Virus record (IMG/VR): IMGVR_UViG_3300023175_000028 | Coordinates: 1-64,000 of that record | Length of the DNA: 64,000 nt | Direction: 5' to 3' (one strand) | Source: a virus | Shown here: positions 1-6,547 of the stretch, piece by piece | How positions within the stretch are numbered: the stretch's first letter is position 1 | Layout: each line of letters begins with the position of its first letter | Position numbers and translations under genes: made by a program | Notes under the pieces: model-generated | Seen by the model: only the letters and a program-made list of their open reading frames with translations | What the model was told of the DNA's origin: nothing | Databases searched by the model: none

Positions 1-3000
1 TAAACCTTCGCCTGTATTTCTTAATACATCATTATTAATGTTAATGTTGTTTTTAGTAAGTTGTCCAGGTAGTGTTAAGTTTCCGTCGATATCTATATTT
101 CCGGTTTGCGTAATATTTCCAGTTTGAGTAATATTACCAGTATGGGTTGTATCTCCGTTAATGTTAACTTGTACAGGAGTAAATCTTGTAACAAATCCAA
201 TATCTTCAAATGTAGAAACATTATCCCATTCAACAATATTGTCTACTGAACGAAAGATAATGTCAATTGCTGTGCCTTGAGGTGTAAAACTAAACGTTAA
301 AAGCTGATCAACAACTAATCCACTTGTTTCGTTCCATTCTTGTAATGTACCTACACCTGATTCAAATATTCTTAAGTAGAAAGGATTTCCGTTTGATGCA
401 CTTCTAAATTGTGCTTCAAAGTCGTATGTTTTTCCTGCTTCGACTGTAATTTCTTGCGCTACGTTTCTTGCTGATCCAGTAGCATCAATTCTTAAATTAC
501 CGTTTGTAGATGTTGCTGATCCGCCTCCTGTTTCTGCCCAACCAGAAAGATTTGAATCAAATGTTCCGTTAGTAATAAGTTCAGGACCATACTCGTATGT
601 TGTAGTTGATAATTCAAGAGATGTTTGTCCTGTTACAGTTAAATTATTATCAACAGTTGCAGAATCAGTAATATGTAAAATACCAGTTCCGCTTGCACGT
701 AATTCTAAATTAGCATCGTTAGTTCTTGTTTGAACAAAATTATCTCTAACTTGAATATTGTCAATTAACAATTCGTTGGTTTCAAGATCGCCGCCAAAAT
801 CTAAATCACCAGTAAGATTAATATCACCTGTAATCTCTACGTCATTATTAAATGTTGACAATCCGTTTACTGAAAAATCTTGTACTACATTTACATTATT
901 AGTTGGAATATAAATGCGTCCTACACCATTAGATCTTAATTCAAGATTTGCACTGGACACATCAGTAGTAATAACATTACCGTCAAAAGTAATATCACCT
1001 GATTGCATTTTGCTAAGATATGCATCAACCCATTGACGTTGTGTTTCGCCTAAATTAAATTTTAATGTTTGATTTGGATTAATGTTTTGTTCAAACTGTA
1101 CATTAAAAACTAATTTATCTGCTTCAGTATTTCTTCCTGGTTGATCACCTGCAATGTTTAGTGTTCCGCCAAAGCTAAAGTTGTCAATAATATCTAAGTT
1201 GCCAGTAATATTAGTATCACTGTTAATATTAATAGTGCCTGTACTACCTTGTAAATTTAAATCACCAACTGTAGTAATAATATCATTATCTGAAATTCTT
1301 ATGTTGCCTGTAGTTATATAACTGCTATCGATAACTGATGTTCCGCCAGGTGAGTTAATAGTCAAACCTGTTAAAGTGTCGATATCAGCAGTATCAATAT
1401 TTAAACTTGTATTTCCATCTTCTAAGTTAACAAAGAAATTATCGCCTACTCTAAAATTACCAATTTGGTCTGTAGACACATAATGTATTTGTCCGCTGTT
1501 TAGTTCAACTACTTCGTTTGCTTGTATAACTAAATCTAAATCGTTTGTTCTGTCAGAACCTGCACCTATATATGCAAAGTTATGCTGTATTAAATACATT
1601 AACGTATCAGCACCGTCTGCTACTGCACCGTATGTACCATATACGTTAGCTGAACCAATTGAGCGCAATTCTGCACCATATATTACTGTACTACCATCTT
1701 CACTTGTTCTACCTGTTGCACCGTTAAATGCATACAATCCTCTGTTTGCAAAATATGTAAAACTGTTTAACCATTCGACCCTAACACCGTTTGTCATATT
1801 AATTACATCTGCGCCTGGAGTTATAAATGTACAACTATGGAAAAGCATTGTAGCATTAAAACTTGATGAATTTATTTCTGCGCCGTCAATCCAAGCTCCT
1901 CGTCCTGCATCTCCATCACCCGGATTAGTTTCTTGTGTAATTACAGTAACATTTTGAATATAAGGACTGCGTTCAGTCATTATAGCATTAGGTGCAAAGC
2001 GGAAAGCATATCCTGTATTGTTTGTGCTATCGTAATAAAAATCTTTAACTGTTAAATTAGCAATAGTTGTTTTATCATTTAAATGAAATACGTCTTCGCT
2101 TTGACTACTGGTGTCTGGTAAAATTACTGTATTTCGAATATCTTGTCCAATTATACTAACGTTTTCAGGCACTACTAAAGGAAGCTGTTCTTGATATTCG
2201 CCTGGAGAAACAAAAATAGTAAATGGTTGATTGCCACTTGGTTCTGCTCTTGATAATGCTTCAGATATTGTTGCTAAGGGACCAAAGAAATGATCTCCAA
2301 CATTATTATCATCGCCGTGTGTAGCAACATAAACAACACCGCCAACTCGAGTGTTTAAATCAATAAATCCTGCAGTGATTGCTCCTGAATCAACTGCCGA
2401 TCCATTAATTAAATTTGTATAAAAGACGTCCCATCGATTTGATGCACTACCAAGGTCAAATCTCCTATCTTGAGCTGGAATAATATGAGAATTTACATCT
2501 GCTTCAATTGCAACAGTATCAGTAATTTGATCACCAAATGTAACTGTTCCGTCAAAAGTAAGTGTTCCTGGAGTATAAATGTTTCCAAACACATTTAGAT
2601 TGTTTATTATTTCCGTTGTTCCGGTACCATTAGGTGTTATATCTATATTGGCATTTGAACTAATAGTACTAATAATATTATCACTAATACGTATAGTACC
2701 ATTTTCCATGTTAGCCATAACAATAGCTTCAGAAGCATTTAAATAAATGTCTCCTAAGAGTACTCTAAATGTACTATCAGTAATATCAAACCCCGGTACA
2801 CTTGCTCCGTTATTAGAAATAAGATTTGTAGTGCGTGTTGTACCAAGTATTTGAAGTTCTTCTGTAGGCACAGAATTATTAACACCAATTTTATTGTTGT
2901 TAACATCTAAATATAATAGTTGTGTAGTGTTTAAGTCATTACGAAAGGCTAAATCTTTGCCTTGTCTTTCAAGATTTTCTTGTAATAACGGACCGGATAT

Positions 3001-3018
3001 TCTACCTACTTGTGCCAC
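1..3018 (-). CDS. Large tail-fibre protein with beta-helix and CBM-like domain (3' end beyond window)
   Basis: Reading leftwards from a GTG at 3018, the frame is open for 1,006 codons to the window edge, so the C-terminus is missing. An ATG 4 nt upstream (3022) leads to a stop after six codons, while GTG has AAGGAG 7 nt away, so GTG is the start. The N-terminus (AQVGRISGPLLQENLERQG) is fibre-like. Residues about 240-500 read like a pectate-lyase-type parallel beta-helix (VATHGDDNNVGDHFFGPL, VSIIGQDIRNTVI, ISDN repeats). Residues about 800-930 resemble a CBM4/9-type carbohydrate-binding module (LITNGTFDSNLSGW, later an aromatic-rich strand set). Near the end the unit ITQTGN is repeated. The likely role is host-surface glycan recognition at the tail. 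A late box lies 20 nt upstream. Domain calls are from motif resemblance only. Confidence 0.85.
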   Translation of the reverse strand, partial: MAQVGRISGPLLQENLERQGKDLAFRNDLNTTQLLYLDVNNNKIGVNNSVPTEELQILGTTRTTNLISNNGASVPGFDITDSTFRVLLGDIYLNASEAIVMANMENGTIRISDNIISTISSNANIDITPNGTGTTEIINNLNVFGNIYTPGTLTFDGTVTFGDQITDTVAIEADVNSHIIPAQDRRFDLGSASNRWDVFYTNLINGSAVDSGAITAGFIDLNTRVGGVVYVATHGDDNNVGDHFFGPLATISEALSRAEPSGNQPFTIFVSPGEYQEQLPLVVPENVSIIGQDIRNTVILPDTSSQSEDVFHLNDKTTIANLTVKDFYYDSTNNTGYAFRFAPNAIMTERSPYIQNVTVITQETNPGDGDAGRGAWIDGAEINSSSFNATMLFHSCTFITPGADVINMTNGVRVEWLNSFTYFANRGLYAFNGATGRTSEDGSTVIYGAELRSIGSANVYGTYGAVADGADTLMYLIQHNFAYIGAGSDRTNDLDLVIQANEVVELNSGQIHYVSTDQIGNFRVGDNFFVNLEDGNTSLNIDTADIDTLTGLTINSPGGTSVIDSSYITTGNIRISDNDIITTVGDLNLQGSTGTININSDTNITGNLDIIDNFSFGGTLNIAGDQPGRNTEADKLVFNVQFEQNINPNQTLKFNLGETQRQWVDAYLSKMQSGDITFDGNVITTDVSSANLELRSNGVGRIYIPTNNVNVVQDFSVNGLSTFNNDVEITGDINLTGDLDFGGDLETNELLIDNIQVRDNFVQTRTNDANLELRASGTGILHITDSATVDNNLTVTGQTSLELSTTTYEYGPELITNGTFDSNLSGWAETGGGSATSTNGNLRIDATGSARNVAQEITVEAGKTYDFEAQFRSASNGNPFYLRIFESGVGTLQEWNETSGLVVDQLLTFSFTPQGTAIDIIFRSVDNIVEWDNVSTFEDIGFVTRFTPVQVNINGDTTHTGNITQTGNITQTGNIDIDGNLTLPGQLTKNNININNDVLRNTGEGL

Positions 3019-3037
3019 TCATATTCTCCTTGACACA

Positions 3038-3046
3038 GTATTTATT
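3038..3046 (-). promoter_or_regulatory. T4-type late promoter box (AATAAATAC)
   Basis: AATAAATAC on the minus strand lies about 20 nt upstream of the GTG start of the large tail-fibre gene. It matches the T4 late consensus TATAAATA recognised by gp55, and the same box recurs before many virion genes in this window. Confidence 0.7.
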
Positions 3047-3050
3047 GAAT

Positions 3051-3584
3051 TTACTTGTCGAAGTTATGTAGGACTGTTATAGGTTTTGCTAAGTCAGGAG
3101 CAGATGTGAATTTAATATACCAGCCGTCTGCATAAGGTGCTCCCGGACCTGTTAGGTTACCGCCAACACTTTGTTCAAGTGTATAGTTAGAACCTGAAAT
3201 TTGAAAAACGTTTTCAACAAATACTAATATGTTTTGTGCAGATGCAGGAACTGGAAAATCTGTATCTTGACTGTCTAAAGGACCAAACACGGTTTCAGTT
3301 GCATCACCGTTTCCTAAATTTTGTTGTACAATGCCTGGATCTTGGTTTGGTTCTTTGAAGCGTAATTCTCTCCAAGCACCATTTTGATATGCTTCAAATT
3401 GATCGTCGTCTGTATTATAACGCAAATGACCATTGTTTGGACTTGCAGGGCGTTGTGCTGTTGTTCCTTTAGGGACAAGCATAACATTGTTGCTGTCTAC
3501 AATTACTTGATCGTCTATATCGTACTTAACACCTTTTCCGTAAATGTTACGTAGATTTGTATTTTGCGCTTTAATAAGTCTCAT
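3051..3584 (-). CDS. Fibre/decoration-type virion protein, 177 aa
   Basis: 177 residues, starting with MRLIKAQNTNLRN, one nucleotide downstream of the preceding gene and so co-transcribed with it. The segment ASPNNGHLRYNTDDDQFEAY is the short 'GxLRYNTD..QFEgY.ngaW' signature common in fibre and collar proteins of T4-like marine phages. The C-terminal part has a beta-rich pattern ending in a phage-fibre-like module (VFVENVFQISGSNYTL). No catalytic motif is seen. Position among other fibre genes and under late control supports a virion role; the precise place in the particle is unknown. Confidence 0.75.
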   Translation of the reverse strand: MRLIKAQNTNLRNIYGKGVKYDIDDQVIVDSNNVMLVPKGTTAQRPASPNNGHLRYNTDDDQFEAYQNGAWRELRFKEPNQDPGIVQQNLGNGDATETVFGPLDSQDTDFPVPASAQNILVFVENVFQISGSNYTLEQSVGGNLTGPGAPYADGWYIKFTSAPDLAKPITVLHNFDK

Positions 3585-3926
3585 TTATACTTCCAAATAG
3601 CTTACTGTTGCTACTAAGTTTGTTGCGCCGCCACCAATATCTGGTTCTGCAACAAAACTTACTTTGTCACCAGGTTCTAAAATAATTTTTTCACTGTCAA
3701 ATGTAAATGTTTCACCGGCTGGTAAATCAAGTTCTTTAACAATTATTGTTTTAGTATTGCTTAAGGCTTCGCCACTTTTAATCAAATGCATGTCAAAAGA
3801 TGCCGAGTCTGTTGCGTGTGTATTACAAACCATAACTGTAGTAATAGCGTATCCGTTTTGTACACCGCCTGGGACTGTTAAAAGATCTAATTGTGTTGTG
3901 TTTAATTGTGCGTTTTCTATTGCCAT
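3585..3926 (-). CDS. Small virion structural protein, 113 aa
   Basis: 113 residues, beginning MAIENAQLNTTQ. The alternating hydrophobic/polar pattern throughout (TTVMVCNTHATDSASFDMHL, LEPGDKVSFVAEP) suggests an all-beta, immunoglobulin- or jelly-roll-like fold. Similar small beta proteins are found beside fibre genes in marine T4-like phages. It sits between two fibre-type genes with almost no spacing, so it probably belongs to the same late operon. Function is not established from sequence; an accessory fibre, collar or head-decoration protein is possible. Confidence 0.7.
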   Translation of the reverse strand: MAIENAQLNTTQLDLLTVPGGVQNGYAITTVMVCNTHATDSASFDMHLIKSGEALSNTKTIIVKELDLPAGETFTFDSEKIILEPGDKVSFVAEPDIGGGATNLVATVSYLEV

Positions 3927-3937
3927 CTTTTATACCT

Positions 3938-5218
3938 TTAAAATATCATACTAAACAACAAAGATCTATTTCTACTTACAATCTCGTCGCTTGTATTGTT
4001 ACTATTTACATAATATAGCCCTGTTTGGCCTGGTCCTTCGACTTTAGCATACATTTTAATACCTTCTACTGGTGCTAAAGGATCAATTGCTAAATCGTTT
4101 TCATAAGGCGAAAAAGGTATTTCTAAATTATCATTAATTTTTACACTTCCAGTACCAGGTGCTCCTATTTCTAAGTCTTGGTTACTTGAAGTTGTTGTAA
4201 TTGCACTACCTTCAATTCTAATATCTTGCGTTTCAAATCTATCGTCATAAACATTAGTATTGTTTACACCGTCTACAGTAATTTTAACCCTACTTGGTTC
4301 AAATCCTGTTTTTCTAACAGTACCTGAATTGATTACATAATTAGCAACATTTGCTCCTGTAGTATCAACATTAACTCTAAATGCTGTAGCCGAAACAATT
4401 TCTGTTATTTGAATAGCTGTTCCATTCAAATTTTCAATTGCATCTCCGCTACTAACACCAAAGATATCTACAGTGTCAGCTGTATTAAATCCGTGCTGTC
4501 CTAATGTTTCTATTGTAGTTACACCATTTCCAGATGTTACAGAAACAATAGATCCTAAAGTATGCGTCTGGTCAATAATTTCTACACTTGTGTCACCTTC
4601 AGCAATCGTGTCATAAAATTCGTTAGCAAAAACATATTCAACGTAATCTTTAACTGCTTTAGCATTTGGAATATTATCATCATCGACAATAATTGCACCT
4701 GTAGTAGGATCTGGTGTAATAACACTATTTGCATAATTCCAAACTTTTTCTTCGTAGTTAACTGTGTTTGTAACTGTAATTACGCCTGCACCTGTGTTTA
4801 CATAAAGGTTACCTTGTGAAACAATTCCTGGAGTATTAATAGGAAGTTTTTGAGCACCAATTGTGCCTCTTCCTGTAATTGCATAAAATGTTCCTGTTCC
4901 TGAAGTACCGCCAAGGTCCCATGAAACTTGTTCATCGAATAACCATTCAGCATTTGGTAAATCACCACGATCAATTTCTATACCAGAAACATATCCTACA
5001 CTTGCTGGTAATCCACTATCAGTTCCTGCGCTTAAAACAATTATGTTATCTGCAATAGTTACTACTGTTGAATCAACTGTTGTAGTTGTACCTTTAACTT
5101 CTAAGTTACCTGTAATAACAGTATTTCCGACTAAGTCTCCGGTGTCAAGTTTTATTTCGCCGCCTGGTTGTACAGCAACTTTGTAATTACTATTATATAC
5201 TTTTACTACTCTTGACAT
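3938..5218 (-). CDS. Tail-fibre/structural protein, 426 aa
   Basis: 426 residues. The N-terminal 100 residues contain the motif VITGNLEVKGTTTTVDSTVV followed by TIADNIIVLSAGTDSG, a signature widely seen in fibre proteins of T4-like cyanophages and pelagiphages. The middle holds a beta-rich region with repeats of the form 'VxSxTAFRVNVDTTGA'. No enzymatic motif is visible. It ends 11 nt before the next gene in the same direction, consistent with one late transcript of fibre proteins. Assignment is by motif and neighbourhood; attachment site in the particle is unknown. Confidence 0.75.
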   Translation of the reverse strand: MSRVVKVYNSNYKVAVQPGGEIKLDTGDLVGNTVITGNLEVKGTTTTVDSTVVTIADNIIVLSAGTDSGLPASVGYVSGIEIDRGDLPNAEWLFDEQVSWDLGGTSGTGTFYAITGRGTIGAQKLPINTPGIVSQGNLYVNTGAGVITVTNTVNYEEKVWNYANSVITPDPTTGAIIVDDDNIPNAKAVKDYVEYVFANEFYDTIAEGDTSVEIIDQTHTLGSIVSVTSGNGVTTIETLGQHGFNTADTVDIFGVSSGDAIENLNGTAIQITEIVSATAFRVNVDTTGANVANYVINSGTVRKTGFEPSRVKITVDGVNNTNVYDDRFETQDIRIEGSAITTTSSNQDLEIGAPGTGSVKINDNLEIPFSPYENDLAIDPLAPVEGIKMYAKVEGPGQTGLYYVNSNNTSDEIVSRNRSLLFSMIF

Positions 5219-5236
5219 TTAAAATTCCTTAGTAAA

Positions 5237-5258
5237 TTAGGGGAGTTGCCTCCCCTAA
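5237..5258 (-). terminator. Hairpin, probable transcription terminator
   Basis: TTAGGGGAG-TTGC-CTCCCCTAA, a perfect 9-bp stem with a 4-nt loop, lies just after the stop of the 145-aa gene. On the minus strand it is followed by TTTACT, a weak T-run, so termination or 3'-end protection of that transcript is likely but read-through into the fibre genes is plausible. Confidence 0.6.
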
Positions 5259-5271
5259 TATATTTTTATCC

Positions 5272-5709
5272 TTACGGAGCGTCTACTGGATCGTCTGATT
5301 CAAAGTCGTCTGCATCTGGTGCGCCGTCAACGTTATCAATAGTTGCATCGTCACCTGCTTCTTCCATTTCAACTGCGCCGTCAGATGTGCTGTCTGACAT
5401 ATTCCAAGCAATAGTTGCTCCTGTATCAAGCGTAACTTTACGTCCTGCAATTTTAGTTACTTGACGAGCAGTGCCGCCGTCGTCTTTAACTGTGATAGTC
5501 ATTTCATCTGCACCTAAAGCGGCAGATGCTTTGTCTACTAAGAAACAATCCTTAGTTGTAGTACCGTCAGTTACACGAAACTTTTTAGATCCTAACTGCT
5601 TTACGATCCATCCGTTTACTGATGCAGAACCATCATAGAATTGTACTTTGATTTCTTCGCCGCCTGCTGTAGGTGGTCCAAAATATCTTTTATTAAGTGG
5701 TCTTCCCAT
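5272..5709 (-). CDS. Conserved-type small virion-associated protein, 145 aa
   Basis: 145 residues. The N-terminus MGRPLNKRYFGPP is basic; the middle (INGWIVKQLGSKKFRVTDG-like strands) is beta-rich; the last 35 residues are strongly acidic (EEAGDD, DDFESDDPVDAP). The start has GGAGAAAAC upstream. The gene has its own late box about 100 nt upstream, directly after the terminator of the structured RNA, and a hairpin after its stop, so it may be a single-gene late transcript. I do not recognise a characterised family; similar proteins near gp23 in marine T4-like phages are annotated only as structural or hypothetical. Confidence 0.7.
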   Translation of the reverse strand: MGRPLNKRYFGPPTAGGEEIKVQFYDGSASVNGWIVKQLGSKKFRVTDGTTTKDCFLVDKASAALGADEMTITVKDDGGTARQVTKIAGRKVTLDTGATIAWNMSDSTSDGAVEMEEAGDDATIDNVDGAPDADDFESDDPVDAP

Positions 5710-5811
5710 TTGTTTTCTCCTATATAAGTAGTCCTATCCGGGTTCTATCCGGTACGCTGTGGGTTAAACAGCATAAGTCCGCCACATGATGCGGCTCGCT
5801 ATCTGACATAT

Positions 5812-5820
5812 GTATTTATC
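5812..5820 (-). promoter_or_regulatory. T4-type late promoter box (GATAAATAC)
   Basis: GATAAATAC on the minus strand, between the terminator at 5831-5862 and the 145-aa gene starting at 5709. It would give a 5' leader of about 100 nt containing a short CCGG-n7-CCGG hairpin (5738-5752). Confidence 0.6.
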
Positions 5821-5827
5821 AAAAGAG

Positions 5828-6087
5828 AAAAAAGGCTTACAAAGTTTCCCTTGTAAGCCTTTAATTGGAATAAGCAAAATAGGGAGGATTCGGTTATACC
5901 TCCAACCCCTCGCCGCAGATACCATTCTGAAACCAGGGAGCCTGTTTCCGCTCGGTAGAGCGATGTGACACAGCGTATTTCTACTACCACGCCTGGGTAC
6001 CACCCCTAAACAGCCAAGTTCGACGCTCTGGTAAACGCCTCTTCCTTGCACTATATACATTGGACCGCTAAATCCTTTGTAGCTTAT
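5828..6087 (-). ncRNA. Structured non-coding RNA of about 260 nt, family not recognised
   Basis: A free-standing unit: consensus sigma70 promoter (6094-6121), then about 260 nt, then a strong terminator. G+C over 5881-6060 is about 53% by my count, far above the flanking A+T-rich genes. The ends pair: ATAAGC(6087-6082)/GCTTAT(5875-5870), GGATT(6075-6071)/AATCC(5890-5886), CGGT(6067-6064)/ACCG(5894-5891), CCAA(6063-6060)/TTGG(5905-5902). Inside are CCAGG(5996-5992)/CCTGG(5937-5933) and CGCTC-TACC-GAGCG (5962-5949). The closing stem recalls 6S, RNase P or tmRNA-like RNAs, but I find no RNase P signature and no T-arm plus alanine-rich tag of a tmRNA. A 98-codon frame spans it but reads through the terminator and has no ribosome site. 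Confidence 0.75.
5831..5862 (-). terminator. Rho-independent terminator of the structured RNA
   Basis: Perfect 12-bp stem AAAGGCTTACAA / TTGTAAGCCTTT with an 8-nt loop, followed on the minus strand by TTTTTTCTCTTTT. It closes the transcription unit that begins at the sigma70-type promoter near 6095. Confidence 0.9.
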
Positions 6088-6093
6088 GTATAC

Positions 6094-6121
6094 ACTATAA
6101 CATCTTTTATAGTTATGTCAA
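6094..6121 (-). promoter_or_regulatory. Sigma70-type promoter of the structured RNA
   Basis: TTGACA (6116-6121), 16-nt spacer, TATAGT (6094-6099) on the minus strand. The -35 box overlaps the TGA stop of the small peptide gene. The start of transcription should fall near 6087. Confidence 0.8.
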
Positions 6122-6219
6122 CCAGAAAAATACATTTTTTTTAAAAAAATGTCATTTATTTTTTTGATGTGGTGCTGTCTGATTAGTTGCTTGTAGCACC
6201 AAAGGGTATAGTTACTCAT
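6118..6219 (-). CDS. 33-residue peptide downstream of glutamine riboswitch
   Basis: Too short for normal gene calling. ATG at 6219 with an almost ideal ribosome site AGGAGGAG 5 nt upstream; 33 codons, then TGA. The peptide starts MSNYTLWCYKQLIRQHH and is basic. It follows a glutamine-type (Downstream-peptide) riboswitch by about 25 nt; in cyanobacteria and their phages this RNA class characteristically controls short reading frames, some of which inhibit glutamine synthetase. I see no identity with a known inhibitor, so role is open. The very strong ribosome site and the riboswitch context are the reasons to call it real. An A/T-rich inverted repeat (about 6131-6152) lies inside its 3' half. 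Confidence 0.65.
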   Translation of the reverse strand: MSNYTLWCYKQLIRQHHIKKINDIFLKKMYFSG

Positions 6220-6246
6220 ACACTCCTCCTATTTAAAGGGTTAAAG

Positions 6247-6290
6247 TGCGTTCCTTCGCAATATGCTACTTCCGGCCGTTGGGCTGAACG
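6247..6290 (-). promoter_or_regulatory. Glutamine riboswitch, Downstream-peptide type
   Basis: The minus strand reads CGTTC (6290-6286), AGCCCAACGGCC, GGAAGTAGC, ATATTGC, GAAGGAACGC (6256-6247). CGTTC pairs with GAACG; GCC/GGC and GCA/TGC form the two inner hairpins. The unpaired blocks GGAAGTAG and CGAAGGAACGC are the conserved core of glnA/Downstream-peptide RNAs, which bind L-glutamine. It stands immediately before the 33-codon peptide gene, as in the known class. Confidence 0.85.
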
Positions 6291-6310
6291 TAATATTATT
6301 TATCATTGAA

Positions 6311-6328
6311 AACCCGCCGAAGCGGGTT
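6311..6328 (-). terminator. Terminator after pqqA-like gene
   Basis: AACCCGC-TTCG-GCGGGTT on the minus strand: a perfect 7-bp stem closed by a stable UUCG tetraloop, followed by TTCAAT (four T including the stem end). It separates the pqqA-like gene from the riboswitch. Confidence 0.75.
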
Positions 6329-6345
6329 ATTTGTAGTCTTGCGTT

Positions 6346-6417
6346 CTACTTGTTCATTACATACATTGTAACTTCAAATCCAAAACGCATTTCTGTAAAA
6401 GTTGGTGTTGTCCACAT
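6346..6417 (-). CDS. pqqA: PqqA-like peptide, precursor of pyrroloquinoline quinone
   Basis: 23 codons, ATG at 6417 with AAGGAG 7 nt upstream. The peptide MWTTPTFTEMRFGFEVTMY... ends VMNK. It has the whole PqqA pattern: start MWxxP, an acidic/basic middle, GFEVTMY, and total length 22-24. In the known pathway the radical SAM enzyme PqqE joins the Glu and Tyr of E-x3-Y (here Glu15 and Tyr19), after which PqqF, PqqB and PqqC complete the cofactor. None of the other pqq genes is visible here, so host enzymes would have to act on it. A TTTAAATA late-like box lies 22 nt upstream and a UUCG terminator follows, so it seems to be a single-gene unit. The radical SAM gene at 58.9 kb is not a PqqE by its layout. 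Confidence 0.8.
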   Translation of the reverse strand: MWTTPTFTEMRFGFEVTMYVMNK

Positions 6418-6438
6418 ATGCTTTCTCCTTTCACTTAT

Positions 6439-6446
6439 TATTTAAA
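6439..6446 (-). promoter_or_regulatory. Possible late promoter box (TTTAAATA) for pqqA-like gene
   Basis: TTTAAATAAT on the minus strand, 22 nt before the pqqA-like ATG and downstream of the gp23 terminator. It departs from TATAAATA at one central position but resembles the CTAAATAAT boxes at 10653 and 22927. Confidence 0.4.
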
Positions 6447-6495
6447 CACAAATAAAAGCAAAAGTCATACGTATAATCATTAAAAGGTCATAAAA

Positions 6496-6521
6496 AAAGG
6501 GCAGTGTTGCCACTGCCCTTT
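6496..6521 (-). terminator. Terminator of the capsid gene
   Basis: Perfect 11-bp stem AAAGGGCAGTG / CACTGCCCTTT with a 4-nt loop, followed on the minus strand by a run of seven T. It lies 27 nt after the stop of gp23. Confidence 0.9.
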
Positions 6522-6547
6522 AATTTTGTTATACTACTAAGTAGATC

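Noticed and set aside
3020-3022. ATG four bases upstream as start of the large fibre gene
   Set aside because: That frame stops after six codons; the GTG at 3018 has the right spacing and opens the long frame.
6011-6030. GTTCGAC as the T-loop of a tRNA (plus strand)
   Set aside because: The flanking five bases on each side do not pair, and no acceptor or anticodon stem fits.
5764-6060. 98-codon open frame across the structured RNA
   Set aside because: It runs through a strong terminator and a late promoter, lacks a ribosome site, and its codon content reflects structured RNA rather than protein.
5828-6087. Two-piece tmRNA
   Set aside because: No T-arm, no CCA-bearing acceptor strand paired with a GGGG strand, and no reading frame ending in Ala-Ala-stop could be found; it remains a hypothesis to be tested by covariance search.
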